From NCBI RefSeq assembly GCF_000971175.1, contig NZ_BBLY01000001.1, forward strand, positions 173,709 to 237,708: DNA of 64,000 bases. Reading direction: 5' to 3'. Positions 1 through 8,741 of this stretch are shown here, in pieces. Origin of the DNA: Demequina pelophila (GTDB lineage: Bacteria > Actinomycetota > Actinomycetes > Actinomycetales > Demequinaceae). The notes beneath the pieces are model-generated. The model worked only from the letters and a program-made list of their open reading frames with translations. It did no database searches and had not been told where the DNA came from. Every line of letters starts with the position of its first letter. Within the stretch, counting starts at the first letter, position 1. Position numbers and translations under genes: made by a program.

Positions 1-1324
1 CCGCCTCTACGGCAACCTGGGCCAGCTCGCGTCCGTCAAGGCCGAGCGGCCGGGCATGCAGATCGCCGTCGGCGGCTGCCTCGCCCAGAAGGATCGCGGC
101 GAGATCACCCGGCGCGCGCCCTGGGTGGACGTGGTGTTCGGCACCCACAACCTCGACGTGCTCCCCGTGCTGCTCGAGCGCGCCCGCCACAACGCCCAGG
201 CGCAGGTCGAGATCGAGGAATCGCTCAAGGTCTTCCCCTCGACCCTGCCGTCGAAGCGCGACGCGATCGCCTCCGGCTGGGTGTCGATCTCGGTGGGCTG
301 CAACAACACCTGCACCTTCTGCATCGTCCCCTCCCTGCGCGGCAAGGAGCGCGACCGCCGCCCGGGCGAGATCCTCGCCGAGGTCGAGGCGCTGGTCTCC
401 CAGGGCGCCGTCGAGGTGACCCTGCTGGGCCAGAACGTCAACTCCTACGGCGTGGAGTTCGGCGACCGCGGCGCGTTCGCCAAGCTCCTGCGCGCGTGCG
501 GGGCGATCGAGGGCCTCGAGCGCGTGCGCTTCACCTCGCCGCACCCGGCCGCGTTCACCGACGACGTCATCGCCGCGATGGCCGAGACGCCCACGGTCAT
601 GCCCAGCCTGCACATGCCGCTGCAGTCGGGCTCCGACCGCGTGCTGCGGGCGATGCGCCGCTCGTACCGGTCCGCGAAGTTCCTGGGCATCATCGACCGC
701 GTGCGCGCGGCGATGCCCGACGCCGCGATCACCACGGACATCATCGTCGGCTTCCCCGGGGAGACCGACGAGGACTTCGAGGAGACGATGCGCGTGGTCG
801 AGGCCTCGCGCTTCACCTCCGCGTACACGTTCCAGTACTCGCCGCGGCCCGGCACCCCGGCGTACGAGCTGCCGGTCATCCCCAAGGCCGTGGTCCAGGA
901 GCGCTTCGAGCGCCTGGTCGCGCTGCAGGAGCGCATCACGCTCGAGGACTCGCAGTCCCTGGTGGGCCGCGACCTCGAGCTCATGGTGCTCGACGGCGGC
1001 GGCCGCAAGGACGGCGCCTCCGCGCGCCTGTCCGGGCGCGAGCCCGGCAACCGCCTGGTGCACTTCACCGTCCCCGAAGGCGCCGCCACGCCGCGCCCCG
1101 GCGACATGGTCACCGCGCGCATCACCCACGGGGCGCCGCACCACCTCATCGCCGACCCCGAGCCGGGCGCCCCGTACGTGGTGCGCGCGACCCGTGCCGG
1201 CGACGCGTGGGAGGCCGCGCAGTCGGACGACGGATGCGGGCCCGCCGACCCCTCGGCCGCCCCGGCCGGTCCCGTCGGGCTCGGCATCCCGACGCTGCGC
1301 GTCCCCACCCCGCGCCGCGCGTGA
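1..1324 (+). CDS. miaB: tRNA-2-methylthio-N6-dimethylallyladenosine synthase MiaB (5' partial)
   Basis: Radical-SAM methylthiotransferase that adds a 2-methylthio group to i6A37 of tRNA, the step after MiaA. The reading frame is open from base 2, so the true start and most of the N-terminal iron-sulfur domain lie left of the window; the third cysteine of that domain is visible in GGCLAQKD. The radical-SAM signature CNNTCTFC (CxxxCxxC) starts near base 300, and a C-terminal TRAM-like domain runs from about base 960. The C-terminus after the TRAM domain is long, proline/alanine-rich and probably disordered. The stop TGA overlaps the GTG start of miaA, so the pair is translationally coupled. Identification is secure; only the missing 5' end is uncertain. 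Confidence 0.96.
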   Translation, partial: RLYGNLGQLASVKAERPGMQIAVGGCLAQKDRGEITRRAPWVDVVFGTHNLDVLPVLLERARHNAQAQVEIEESLKVFPSTLPSKRDAIASGWVSISVGCNNTCTFCIVPSLRGKERDRRPGEILAEVEALVSQGAVEVTLLGQNVNSYGVEFGDRGAFAKLLRACGAIEGLERVRFTSPHPAAFTDDVIAAMAETPTVMPSLHMPLQSGSDRVLRAMRRSYRSAKFLGIIDRVRAAMPDAAITTDIIVGFPGETDEDFEETMRVVEASRFTSAYTFQYSPRPGTPAYELPVIPKAVVQERFERLVALQERITLEDSQSLVGRDLELMVLDGGGRKDGASARLSGREPGNRLVHFTVPEGAATPRPGDMVTARITHGAPHHLIADPEPGAPYVVRATRAGDAWEAAQSDDGCGPADPSAAPAGPVGLGIPTLRVPTPRRA

Positions 1325-2295
1325 CCTCCGCCCGGGAGGCGGACCCCGCCCGCGCATCGTCCCCCGCGATCGTCGCGATCGTCGGAGCGACCGCGACGGG
1401 CAAGTCCGCCGTGAGCCTCGAGCTCGCCCGCGCGCTGGGCGGCGAGGTGGTCAACTCGGACTCGATGCAGTTCTACCGGGGCATGGACATCGGCACGGCC
1501 AAGCTGCCCGTCGCCGAGCGACGCGGCGTGGTCCACCACCAGCTCGACATGCTCGACGTCCACGAGGACGCCTCCGTGGCGCGCTTCCAGCGCGAGGCGC
1601 GCGCGGACATCGCGGACATCCACGCGCGGGGACGGCGGGCGATCGTGGTCGGCGGCTCCGGGCTGTACCTGCGCGCGCTGCTCGATCGCTTCGACTTCCC
1701 CGGCACGGATCCGGCGCTGCGCGCGTCCCTCGAGGCGCGGGCGGAGGCCGAGGGGCCCGGCGTGCTCCATCGCGAGCTCGCCGAGCTCGACGCGGAGGCC
1801 GCCGCCAAGATCCCGGTCCAGAACGTCAAGCGCCTGGTGCGCGCCCTCGAGATCATTCGGCTGACGGGCTCCACCCAGAGCTCCCTGCCGCGGCACGAGT
1901 ACTTCGCGCCCGCAGTGACCGTCGCCCTCACCGTGCCGTTCGAGGTGCTCGATCCGCGCATCGACGCCCGCGTCGACGCGATGTGGGAGGCCGGGCTGGT
2001 GGACGAGGTGCGCGCCCTGGAGGCGCGGGGCCTGCGCGACGGGGTCACCGCCCGCCGTGCCGTGGGCTACGCGGAGACGCTGAGGCACCTGGACGGCGAG
2101 CTGGACGCGGCCGAGACGCGCGACCTCATCGCGCAGCACACGCGCCGACTGGCCAGGAAGCAGCAGCAGTGGTGGCGGCCCGACCCGCGCGTGCGGTGGG
2201 TCGACGGGCCCGTGACCGCGGACGATGCGCCGCGCGCCGCCGCGGATGCCCTCGCCGTGGTGCGGGAGGCCGATGCCGCCCTCGCCGCGCGCTGA
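1321..2295 (+). CDS. miaA: tRNA dimethylallyltransferase MiaA
   Basis: Transfers the dimethylallyl group from DMAPP to N6 of A37 in tRNAs that read UNN codons, supplying the substrate for MiaB. The 324-residue product is of normal family length. It has a P-loop GATATGKS near residues 22-29, the [15 protein letters not shown] substrate motif near residue 45, and [12 protein letters not shown]. The GTG at 1321 is chosen because it overlaps the miaB stop (GTGA), the usual coupling in this operon; the first ~18 residues are a variable extension. The C-terminus carries the [11 protein letters not shown] motif typical of the family. The next gene, dapF, has its own leaderless promoter. Confidence 0.96.
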   Translation: MTSAREADPARASSPAIVAIVGATATGKSAVSLELARALGGEVVNSDSMQFYRGMDIGTAKLPVAERRGVVHHQLDMLDVHEDASVARFQREARADIADIHARGRRAIVVGGSGLYLRALLDRFDFPGTDPALRASLEARAEAEGPGVLHRELAELDAEAAAKIPVQNVKRLVRALEIIRLTGSTQSSLPRHEYFAPAVTVALTVPFEVLDPRIDARVDAMWEAGLVDEVRALEARGLRDGVTARRAVGYAETLRHLDGELDAAETRDLIAQHTRRLARKQQQWWRPDPRVRWVDGPVTADDAPRAAADALAVVREADAALAAR

Positions 2296-2296
2296 T

Positions 2297-2302
2297 TAGG
2301 CT
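2297..2302 (+). promoter_or_regulatory. -10 element of a leaderless dapF promoter
   Basis: TAGGCT lies 6 nt before the dapF ATG, so transcription would begin at or next to the start codon. It overlaps the end of miaA, giving dapF independent expression. The same TAGNNT-N6/7-start layout recurs at many genes in this window. Confidence 0.6.
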
Positions 2303-2308
2303 GGCCGC

Positions 2309-3178
2309 ATGACTCTCGCGTTCACCAAGGGGCACGGCACGCAGAACGACTTCGTGCTGCTGTTCGACCCGGCCGGCACGATCGACCTCACGCCCGAGCT
2401 GGTGCGGTTCCTCGCCGACCGACGCGCGGGGCTCGGCGGCGACGGCGTCATCCGCGCGGTGCGCGCCGGGGCCGTGGACACGGGCGCGGGATTCGCGCCC
2501 GAGACGTGGTTCATGGACTACTGGAACGCGGACGGCACCACCGCGGAGATGTGCGGCAACGGCGCCCGGGTGTTCGGCGCGTTCATCGAGGCGTCCGCGG
2601 GGGTGACGCTGGGCGAGGGCACCGTCATCGGCACGCGCGGCGGACCCAAGACGCTCACCTCGCTGGGCGGCGGCCGCTACGCCGTGGGCATGGGGGAGTA
2701 TCGCCTGGGCGACGCGGGCAAGGGATTCGATTCCGAGGTGGCCGCGCGCGGCCTCGAGCACGTGCGACCGGCCCTGTCCGTGGACATGGGCAACCCGCAT
2801 CACGTGGTCGCGCTCGCACACCTCGACGAGCTGGCCGCGCTGGACCTAACGGTCGCGCCTCGGGTCGACCCGGTGCCGCCGCACGGCACCAACGTCGAGT
2901 TCGCGGTCGCGCTCGGGGAGCACGCGGTCGACGGCGAGACGCGCGGCCGCGTGCGCATGCGCGTCCACGAGCGCGGCTCGGGCGAGACCCGCTCGTGCGG
3001 CACGGGCGCGTGCGCCGTGGCCCTCGCGATGCGCGCCTGGGGCGGCGACGGCGCGCCGGACGTCTGGGACGTCGAGGTGCCCGGCGGGCTCGTCACCGTG
3101 CGGATCGAGGGCTCGTCGACCGTGCTCGAGGGGCCGGCCGTGCTGGTCGCGCACGGCGAGGTCGAGGCGGGGGACTAG
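2309..3178 (+). CDS. dapF: diaminopimelate epimerase DapF
   Basis: Interconverts LL- and meso-diaminopimelate in lysine biosynthesis; meso-DAP can also be a peptidoglycan residue. The 289-residue product carries both catalytic cysteines in their expected contexts: MCGNGAR (Cys82) and SCGTGAC (Cys230), the general acid/base pair of this cofactor-independent epimerase. The N-terminus MTLAFTKGHGTQNDF matches the family start, and no Shine-Dalgarno is needed because the promoter appears leaderless. If the cell wall contains ornithine or lysine instead of DAP, as the MurE motif hints, this enzyme would serve lysine synthesis only. Convergent with the methyltransferase gene, 3 nt away. Confidence 0.96.
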   Translation: MTLAFTKGHGTQNDFVLLFDPAGTIDLTPELVRFLADRRAGLGGDGVIRAVRAGAVDTGAGFAPETWFMDYWNADGTTAEMCGNGARVFGAFIEASAGVTLGEGTVIGTRGGPKTLTSLGGGRYAVGMGEYRLGDAGKGFDSEVAARGLEHVRPALSVDMGNPHHVVALAHLDELAALDLTVAPRVDPVPPHGTNVEFAVALGEHAVDGETRGRVRMRVHERGSGETRSCGTGACAVALAMRAWGGDGAPDVWDVEVPGGLVTVRIEGSSTVLEGPAVLVAHGEVEAGD

Positions 3179-3181
3179 CCC

Positions 3182-3808
3182 TCAGCCCTGGGCGGCCTCG
3201 ACGCGCAGCACCCGGAAGCCCTTCGCGCTGCCCAGCTTCTCCACCGCGCCCCAGCCGCCGTTCTCCTCGCCGCGCGCCGCGAGCCACTTGGCGAGCGAGT
3301 CCGCGCCGAGGTTGCGCTGGACCACCAGGAACGCCTCGCCGCGGGGTGCGAGGCGCGGGAGCCACGCGTCGAGCAGGGCGTGCAGCGCCTCCTTGCCGAT
3401 CCTGATGGGAGGGTTCGACCAGAGGGTGTCGAAGGACGCCTCGGCCGCGACCTCGATGGGCAGGCAGGCCACGAGCGGCGCGAGGGGGCGGCGCGCGGCC
3501 ACCCGGGCCGCGTTCCGGCGCAACAGGTCCAGGGCCCGTTCGTTGACGTCTACGGCGACCACCGCATCGGCCCCGGACAATGCCGCGGTGAGGGCGATGG
3601 GTCCCCAGCCGCAGCCCAGGTCGAGCACGCGCCCGCGGGGCGCGGGCACGGTGCGCAGCAGCACCTGGGTGCCCAGGTCGACGTGGCCGGGGGAGAAGAC
3701 GCCGGCGGCCGTCTCGAGCTCGAGCGGCTCGCCGGCGAGGGTCACGGAGATGAGGCGGCGCTCGTCCGCGGACGCCGGCCGGGCGGTGAAGTAGTGGTCC
3801 TCGCTCAC
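3182..3808 (-). CDS. RsmC-like class I SAM-dependent methyltransferase
   Basis: Small methyltransferase of the MTS/RsmC group; relatives methylate 16S rRNA guanine, but the exact target cannot be read from sequence. The 208-residue product has SAM motif I VLDLGCGWGPIAL, an acidic motif II VVAVDVNERAL, and the NPPIRIGK motif (NPPF-type) typical of N-methyltransferases acting on bases. The GTG start at 3808 is preferred over longer in-frame extensions because it opens with a normal N-terminus (SEDHYFTARP) and lies 6 nt after a TACTCT -10 element, suggesting a leaderless transcript. It corresponds to the C-terminal catalytic half of the longer E. coli RsmC. Confidence 0.85.
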   Translation of the reverse strand: MSEDHYFTARPASADERRLISVTLAGEPLELETAAGVFSPGHVDLGTQVLLRTVPAPRGRVLDLGCGWGPIALTAALSGADAVVAVDVNERALDLLRRNAARVAARRPLAPLVACLPIEVAAEASFDTLWSNPPIRIGKEALHALLDAWLPRLAPRGEAFLVVQRNLGADSLAKWLAARGEENGGWGAVEKLGSAKGFRVLRVEAAQG

Positions 3809-3814
3809 CCCGTG

Positions 3815-3820
3815 AGAGTA
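3815..3820 (-). promoter_or_regulatory. -10 element of a leaderless methyltransferase promoter
   Basis: On the minus strand TACTCT is followed by 6 nt and then the GTG start at 3808. No Shine-Dalgarno lies between, which fits leaderless transcription. Confidence 0.5.
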
Positions 3821-3896
3821 CCGGGGGACCGTGCGGCGACGGCCTGTCGAGGACACGCGCCGCGTGCGCGGCCGGGGTGAGACAATGGACGGACGT

Positions 3897-5396
3897 ATGA
3901 GTGAACTTCCTTCTCCCGTCCCCGACCCCACCGCCGAGCAGTCCCGCGCCGATGCGGTGATCGACCGGGTCCTCTCGCGCGCCGGCACCGCGGTCGCCGA
4001 GGGCGGCACCCGTGTCACCGACTACGACGGCGACCAGTTCGAGCGCGACGAGCGCGCCGCGCTGCGCCGCGTCGCCAACCTCTCGACCGAGCTCGAGGAC
4101 ATCACCGAGGTCGAGTACCGCCAGCTGCGGCTCGAGAAGGTGGTGCTCGTGGGTCAGTGGAGCCATGGCAGCGCCGAGGACGCCGAGGTCTCGCTGCGCG
4201 AGCTCGCCGCGCTCGCGGAGACCGCCGGCTCGGAGGTGCTCGACGGCGTGCTGCAGCGCCGGCCCCACCCCGACCCGGCCACGTACGTAGGCAAGGGCAA
4301 GGCGCAGGAGGTCGCGGAGATCGTCGCGGCCGTGGGCGCGGACACCGTCATCGTCAACGACGACCTCGCGCCCAGCCAGCGCCGCGCGCTCGAGGACGTC
4401 GTCAAGGTCAAGGTGATCGACCGCACCGCGCTCATCCTGGACATCTTCGCCCAGCACGCGAAGTCCAAGGAGGGCAAGGCGCAGGTCGAGCTCGCGCAGC
4501 TCGAGTACCTGCTGCCGCGCCTGCGCGGCTGGGGTGAGTCGATGTCGCGCCAGGCCGGTGGCCAGGTGGGCGGCGCCGGCGCGGGCATGGGCTCGCGCGG
4601 TCCCGGTGAGACCAAGATCGAGCTGGACCGCCGCCGCATCCACACCCGCATGGCGCAGCTGCGCCGCCAGATCAAGGCGATGGAGCCCGCACGCGCCGTG
4701 CGCCGCGAGAAGCGGCTGGGCCTGCCGAACGTCGCGATCGTGGGCTACACCAACGCGGGCAAGTCGTCGCTCCTCAACCGCGTCACCGGCGCCGGCGTGC
4801 TCGTCGAGAACGCGCTCTTCGCGACCCTGGACCCGACCGTGCGCCGCTCGCAGACGCCCGACGGCCGCGCGTTCACCGTCTCCGACACGGTCGGCTTCGT
4901 GCGCGACCTGCCCCACCAGCTGGTCGCCGCCTTCGCCTCCACCCTGGAGGAGGTCGCGAACGCGGACCTCATGCTCCACGTCGTGGACGCCTCCCACCCG
5001 GACCCCGAGAGCCAGATCCGCGCCGTGCGCGAGGTGCTCTCCGACGTGCCCGGCGCGGACCAGGTCAAGGAGGTGCTGGTCCTCAACAAGGCCGACATCG
5101 CCGATCCCGACGTGCTGCTGCGCCTGCGCGCCCGCCGCGAGATGACCATCGAGGTCTCCGCGCTTACCGGCGCGGGCATCGACGAGCTCATGGCGCTCAT
5201 CGGCCGCGAGCTCCCGCGCCCCAGCACCGAGGTCGACCTGGTGATCCCCTACACCCGCGGCGACCTGGTCTCCGAGGTGCACACGCGCGGCGAGGTGCTC
5301 TCCGAGACCCACGTGGCCGAGGGCACGCGCCTGCACGCCCTCGTCGACGAGCCGCTCGCGGGCCGCCTCGCCGAGGCCGCCGTCGCCACCGCCTGA
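3897..5396 (+). CDS. hflX: GTPase HflX
   Basis: Ribosome-associated GTPase that rescues or splits stalled 70S ribosomes. The 499-residue product has the N-terminal HflX domain, a glycine-rich GGQVGGAGAGMGSRGPGE linker followed by a basic coiled coil, then the G domain with G1 GYTNAGKSS near residue 282, G3 DTVGF and G4 NKAD. The ATG at 3897 (MSELPSPV) is chosen: it lies 10 nt after a GACAAT -10 element. An in-frame ATG at 3885 inside that element would add MDGR. The N-terminal ~60 residues are longer than in E. coli HflX, as is usual in actinobacteria. A DinG-type helicase follows after 11 nt. Confidence 0.95.
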   Translation: MSELPSPVPDPTAEQSRADAVIDRVLSRAGTAVAEGGTRVTDYDGDQFERDERAALRRVANLSTELEDITEVEYRQLRLEKVVLVGQWSHGSAEDAEVSLRELAALAETAGSEVLDGVLQRRPHPDPATYVGKGKAQEVAEIVAAVGADTVIVNDDLAPSQRRALEDVVKVKVIDRTALILDIFAQHAKSKEGKAQVELAQLEYLLPRLRGWGESMSRQAGGQVGGAGAGMGSRGPGETKIELDRRRIHTRMAQLRRQIKAMEPARAVRREKRLGLPNVAIVGYTNAGKSSLLNRVTGAGVLVENALFATLDPTVRRSQTPDGRAFTVSDTVGFVRDLPHQLVAAFASTLEEVANADLMLHVVDASHPDPESQIRAVREVLSDVPGADQVKEVLVLNKADIADPDVLLRLRARREMTIEVSALTGAGIDELMALIGRELPRPSTEVDLVIPYTRGDLVSEVHTRGEVLSETHVAEGTRLHALVDEPLAGRLAEAAVATA

Positions 5397-5407
5397 GCGG
5401 GACCCCC

Positions 5408-7360
5408 ATGACGGACGGCGGCGCGGACGCGCCCGAGACACACGACGTCGACGGACTGCTGGACGCGGCCGTCGGCGCGCTGGGCGGCGAGCCGCGCGCG
5501 GGGCAGCGGGACATGGCACGGGCGGTGGCCGATGCGCTGGCTGGGGACGCGCACGCCCTCATCCAGGCGGGCACGGGCACGGGAAAGTCGCTGGGATACC
5601 TGGTCCCGGCCGTCGCCCACGCGGTGCGCGCCCAGGAGCGCGTGGTGGTCTCCACGGCGACGCTCGCCCTCCAGCGCCAGGTGTTCACCAAGGATCTGCC
5701 CCTGGTCGCGGACGCGCTCACGCCCCTGTTGGGGAGGGAGCCCCGGCTCGCGCTCGTCAAGGGCCGCGCCAACTACGTGTGCGCCCACAAGCTCGACGGC
5801 GGCTACCCGGAGCCGGACGACGGCATGCTGCCCATCGCCGCCGGCCCCACCTCCGAGCTGGGCAAGGAGGTGGCGCGCCTGCACGAGTGGGCGGCCGAAA
5901 CGGACACGGGGGACCGGGACGACCTGGTCCCGGGCGTGACCGGCCGGGCATGGGCCCAGGTGTCCGTCACCGGACGCGAGTGCCTCGAGTCCAAGTGCCC
6001 GGTGCTGGACCGGTGCTTCTCGCAGCGCTCGCGCGTCGAGGCCGCCGAGTCGGATGTGGTGGTCACCAACCACGCGATGCTGGGCGTCCAGGCCACGAGC
6101 CACGACATCCTGCCCGAGCACTCGGTGCTGGTGGTCGACGAGGCGCACGAGCTGGTCCAGCGCATCACGTCCTCCGCGACGCACGAGCTCACGGTCAACG
6201 CCGTCGGTCGGGCCTCGCGCGCCGCCCGGCGGTGCGGCCACGACACCGAGGCCATCGACCGCGCCGAGCGCCGGCTCGACGCCGCGTTGGGCGACTGCAC
6301 TCCCGGCCGCCTGCGGCTCGGACTGCCCGAGGAGCTCGCCGTCGTCATCGAGGAGCTTCGCGGCGCGGTGCGCGCGGCCATGACGGCCGTGACCAAGGGT
6401 TCGGCGGACGAGAAGCCGGGCGGGACCGCGGGGAAGATCGCGACGGCCGCGCTGGGCGAGATCCACGACGTGTGCGAGGAACTTCAGGGCGAGCACGGCC
6501 GGGCGGTCATCTGGCTCGCCCCGCGCGACGGCGAGTACGACTCCCCGGTGGTGGAGCGCATCGTCTCCGCGCCGCTCGACGTGGCCGGCCTCATCCGCAC
6601 CCGGCTGCTCGAGGAGAAGGCGTCCGTCATGACGTCCGCGACGCTGGCGCTGGGCGGCGACTTCGCCGCGATCTCGCGCCACCTGGGCGTCGACGATCCC
6701 ATCACGCTCGACGCGGGCAGCCCGTTCGACTACCCGCGCCAGGGGATCCTCTACGTCGCCAAGCACCTGCCCAAGCCCGGCATGGGCGGCATCGGCGCCG
6801 AGGCGCTCGACGAGCTCGAGGCGCTGATCCGCGCCGCCGACGGCCGCACCCTCGGCCTGTTCTCCTCGCATCGCGCCGCCCAGGCGGCGGTCGAGGCGAT
6901 GCGCGAGCGGCTCGACGTGCCGGTGCTCTACCAGCTCGACGACCAGCTGCCCACGCTCGTCGCGCGGTTCAAGGAGGACGAACGGGCCTGCCTGTTCGGC
7001 TCGACCTCGCTGTGGCAGGGCATCGACGTGCCCGGCGCGACCTCGAGCCTGGTGGTCATCGACCGCATCCCGTTCCCGCGCCCCGACGAGCCCATCGCGC
7101 AGGCGCGCACGGAGGCCGTCGCGGCGGCGGGCGGCAACGGCTTCATGGCGATCAGCGCCACCCACGCCGCGCTGCTCATGGCGCAGGGCGCGGGGCGGCT
7201 CATCCGGTCCTCGTCGGACCGCGGCGTGGTCGCCGTGCTCGACCCCCGGCTCGCGACCGCCCGGTACGGCGGCTTCCTCGCCCGGTCGATGCCGGAGCTG
7301 TGGCCCACGACGGACCGCGAGGTCGCGCTCGGGGCGCTCAGGAGGCTGCGCGGGGCCTGA
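5408..7360 (+). CDS. dinG: DinG-family ATP-dependent DNA helicase
   Basis: XPD/DinG-like superfamily 2 helicase for 5'-3' unwinding of damaged or R-loop DNA. The 650-residue product has Walker A AGTGTGKSLGY near residue 53 and Walker B VDEAHEL near residue 244. Four cysteines sit where an iron-sulfur cluster is expected between motifs Ia and II: Cys125, Cys192, Cys197 and Cys203. The C-terminal motor contains SLWQGIDVPG and QGAGRLIRS (motif VI). It starts 11 nt after hflX, probably in the same operon. It sits beside lexA but convergent to it, and no SOS box is visible upstream, so damage induction is not supported by sequence. Confidence 0.93.
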   Translation: MTDGGADAPETHDVDGLLDAAVGALGGEPRAGQRDMARAVADALAGDAHALIQAGTGTGKSLGYLVPAVAHAVRAQERVVVSTATLALQRQVFTKDLPLVADALTPLLGREPRLALVKGRANYVCAHKLDGGYPEPDDGMLPIAAGPTSELGKEVARLHEWAAETDTGDRDDLVPGVTGRAWAQVSVTGRECLESKCPVLDRCFSQRSRVEAAESDVVVTNHAMLGVQATSHDILPEHSVLVVDEAHELVQRITSSATHELTVNAVGRASRAARRCGHDTEAIDRAERRLDAALGDCTPGRLRLGLPEELAVVIEELRGAVRAAMTAVTKGSADEKPGGTAGKIATAALGEIHDVCEELQGEHGRAVIWLAPRDGEYDSPVVERIVSAPLDVAGLIRTRLLEEKASVMTSATLALGGDFAAISRHLGVDDPITLDAGSPFDYPRQGILYVAKHLPKPGMGGIGAEALDELEALIRAADGRTLGLFSSHRAAQAAVEAMRERLDVPVLYQLDDQLPTLVARFKEDERACLFGSTSLWQGIDVPGATSSLVVIDRIPFPRPDEPIAQARTEAVAAAGGNGFMAISATHAALLMAQGAGRLIRSSSDRGVVAVLDPRLATARYGGFLARSMPELWPTTDREVALGALRRLRGA

Positions 7361-7385
7361 GCCGCTCGGGGTTGAGGCGGCTCAG
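7357..7385. terminator. hairpin between convergent dinG and lexA
   Basis: CTGAGCCGC (7357-7365) pairs with GCGGCTCAG (7377-7385) around an 11-nt loop; the left arm contains the dinG stop codon. There is no T-run, as is common for actinobacterial intrinsic terminators. A second small stem TAGGT-gaa-ACCTA overlaps the lexA stop. Confidence 0.5.
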
Positions 7386-7413
7386 GGTCGGTGAGACGCG
7401 GGGTAGGTGAAAC

Positions 7414-8157
7414 CTAGACCCGGCGCATCACGGACACCACGCGCCCCATGATGCGGGCGTGCGTGCCGTCGATGGGCGTGTACGCGGGGTTGTGCGGCAT
7501 GAGCCACACCTGGCCGTCCTTGCGGCGGAAGGTCTTGACGGTGGCCTCGTCGTCCAGCAGTGCCGCGACGATGTCGCCGTTGACGGCGTCCTGCTGGCGG
7601 CGCACCACCACCCAGTCGCCGTCGCAGATGGCCGCGTCGATCATCGAGTCGCCGGACACCTTGAGCATGAACAGGTCGCCCTCGCCCGTGAGCTGACGCG
7701 GCAGCGCGAACGAGTCCTCGACGGCCTGGTCCGCGAGGATGGGCCCGCCGGCCGCGATGCGGCCCACCAGGGGGACCAGCGAGACGTCATCCGGCAGGGC
7801 GGGCTCGACCGGCTGGGTGACGGGGGACGATGCGCCGGCCGGCGCATCGTCCGGGGTCGCCTCGACGGGGGGCGCCGGGGGAGCGGCGGGCTCCTCGCCG
7901 GGGAGCAGCACCTCGATCGCGCGCGGGCGGTGGGGGTCGCGGCGCAGCACGCCCTTGGCCTCGAGGGCGGTGAGCTGGTGCTTGACGGACGAGGTCGAGG
8001 TGAGGCCCACGGCCTCGCCGATCTCCCGCATCGACGGCGGGTAGCCGCGCTCGGCCATCGCGGAGCGGATGCAGTCGACCACGGCGCGCTGGCGCGCGGT
8101 GAGTCCGGTCTCCGGATCGCGCAGCTCGTGGATCGTCGCGTCCCGCCGCTCGGCCAT
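7414..8157 (-). CDS. lexA: SOS repressor LexA
   Basis: Transcriptional repressor of the DNA-damage response that self-cleaves with RecA. The 247-residue product has a winged-helix domain (about residues 16-75, with [14 protein letters not shown]), a proline/alanine-rich linker (about 87-122), and a C-terminal S24 protease domain. The cleavage bond is Ala136-Gly137 and the dyad is Ser171 (GDSM) and Lys208 (ATVKTF). The ATG at 8157 has an AAGGGGG Shine-Dalgarno 5 nt upstream. The linker segment DDAPAGASS is encoded by a 28-bp perfect palindrome made of two GGACGATGCG motifs, which is unusual. Divergent from the LysM gene, with three LexA boxes between them. Confidence 0.97.
   Translation of the reverse strand: MAERRDATIHELRDPETGLTARQRAVVDCIRSAMAERGYPPSMREIGEAVGLTSTSSVKHQLTALEAKGVLRRDPHRPRAIEVLLPGEEPAAPPAPPVEATPDDAPAGASSPVTQPVEPALPDDVSLVPLVGRIAAGGPILADQAVEDSFALPRQLTGEGDLFMLKVSGDSMIDAAICDGDWVVVRRQQDAVNGDIVAALLDDEATVKTFRRKDGQVWLMPHNPAYTPIDGTHARIMGRVVSVMRRV
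7825..7852. repeat. 28-bp perfect palindrome of two GGACGATGCG motifs inside lexA
   Basis: GGACGATGCG (7825-7834) and its reverse complement CGCATCGTCC (7843-7852) flank CCGGCCGG-type sequence to make one uninterrupted 28-bp palindrome in the region coding for the LexA linker. This is the only back-to-back pair among the 22 exact copies in the window. Confidence 0.9.
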
Positions 8158-8228
8158 CGCAGCCCCCTTCGATGTCAGACCCCGGTGGTCCTCTTGTCTC
8201 ATGACAGTAGGGCAGGACGCGGCTCGAA

Positions 8229-8244
8229 TCAAACATATGTTCGA
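8229..8244. promoter_or_regulatory. LexA-binding site (SOS box), lexA-proximal
   Basis: TCAAACATATGTTCGA differs by one base from the gram-positive consensus TCGAAC-N4-GTTCGA. It lies 72 nt upstream of the lexA ATG and fits autoregulation. Confidence 0.8.
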
Positions 8245-8280
8245 TCGTGTCTTGCGGCTGTCGGACCGCCGGTGTACAAC

Positions 8281-8296
8281 TAGAACATACGTTCGA
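8281..8296. promoter_or_regulatory. LexA-binding site (SOS box), middle
   Basis: TAGAACATACGTTCGA matches the GAAC-N4-GTTC core of SOS boxes. It directly abuts the next box, giving 16-bp phased tandem operators upstream of the LysM gene. Confidence 0.85.
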
Positions 8297-8312
8297 TAGA
8301 ACAGGTGTTCGA
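8297..8312. promoter_or_regulatory. LexA-binding site (SOS box), LysM-gene-proximal
   Basis: TAGAACAGGTGTTCGA is the third box and ends 30 nt before the LysM-gene start. A further half-site (GTTCGA) follows at 8322-8327 but its partner GAAC is 7 rather than 4 nt away. Confidence 0.85.
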
Positions 8313-8342
8313 ACGCGAAGTGTTCGACCAGGGAGGACCACC

Positions 8343-8660
8343 ATGAGCATCTATGCACCGCAGACCGCGCAGGCCCGGGCTCGCCGCCGCCGTGCCGGCC
8401 GCACCGTGACCGTCGTGGGGCTGCTCGCCCTCGCCGGCGTCGTCGCGCCGCAGGCGTTCGCCTCGGACGGGGAGGCCGTGTCGGCGCCCGTCGACACGCA
8501 CACGGTGGTGGCGGGGGAGACCCTGTGGGAGATCGCGACCGACCTCACCGCGCAGGGCCACGACGTCCGCGACACCGTCGCGCGCATCCAGCGCCTCAAC
8601 GCGATGCCCACCACCTCGCTCGACGCAGGCCAGCAGATCTACGTCCCCGTCGCCGGCTGA
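8343..8660 (+). CDS. SOS-controlled LysM protein (DivS/ChiZ-YneA-like division suppressor)
   Basis: Small exported or membrane-anchored LysM protein, probably the damage-induced division inhibitor that sits between lexA and nrdR in actinobacteria (Rv2719c/ChiZ of Mycobacterium, DivS of Corynebacterium). The 105-residue product has a basic N-terminus, one hydrophobic segment (about residues 21-38) ending in a signal-peptidase-like AFA, and a LysM domain (about 51-103) opening with [14 protein letters not shown]. The ATG at 8343 is set by a GGGAGGA Shine-Dalgarno at 8331-8337; in-frame extension upstream would run through the SOS boxes. Expression should be repressed by LexA. Gene order and operators support the role; the sequence alone shows only peptidoglycan binding. 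Confidence 0.88.
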   Translation: MSIYAPQTAQARARRRRAGRTVTVVGLLALAGVVAPQAFASDGEAVSAPVDTHTVVAGETLWEIATDLTAQGHDVRDTVARIQRLNAMPTTSLDAGQQIYVPVAG

Positions 8661-8729
8661 CGCGCCTACCGGGCCCATCCAGGGCCGACGGGTCGTGCCG
8701 GCCTCCCGGGCAGGGCCCTATCCTCGTGG

Positions 8730-8735
8730 CAGAGT
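8730..8735 (+). promoter_or_regulatory. -10-like element of a leaderless nrdR promoter
   Basis: CAGAGT followed by 6 nt and the nrdR ATG. The metzincin-like gene at 10649 has the same context (GGCAGAGTG before a 6-nt spacer), supporting a real element. Confidence 0.45.
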
Positions 8736-8741
8736 GGGGGC

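Noticed and set aside
3093..5519. 808-codon open frame opposite hflX
   Set aside because: Arg/Ala/Gly-rich translation without family motifs; hflX on the other strand has all GTPase motifs. Long antisense frames are expected at this G+C.
7386..7413. Possible third, degenerate copy of the 61-bp element between dinG and lexA
   Set aside because: Shares only GGTCGGT and GGGGTAGGTG-like fragments; too short to call.
8311..8327. Fourth SOS box before the LysM gene
   Set aside because: The half-sites GAAC and GTTC are 7 nt apart instead of 4.
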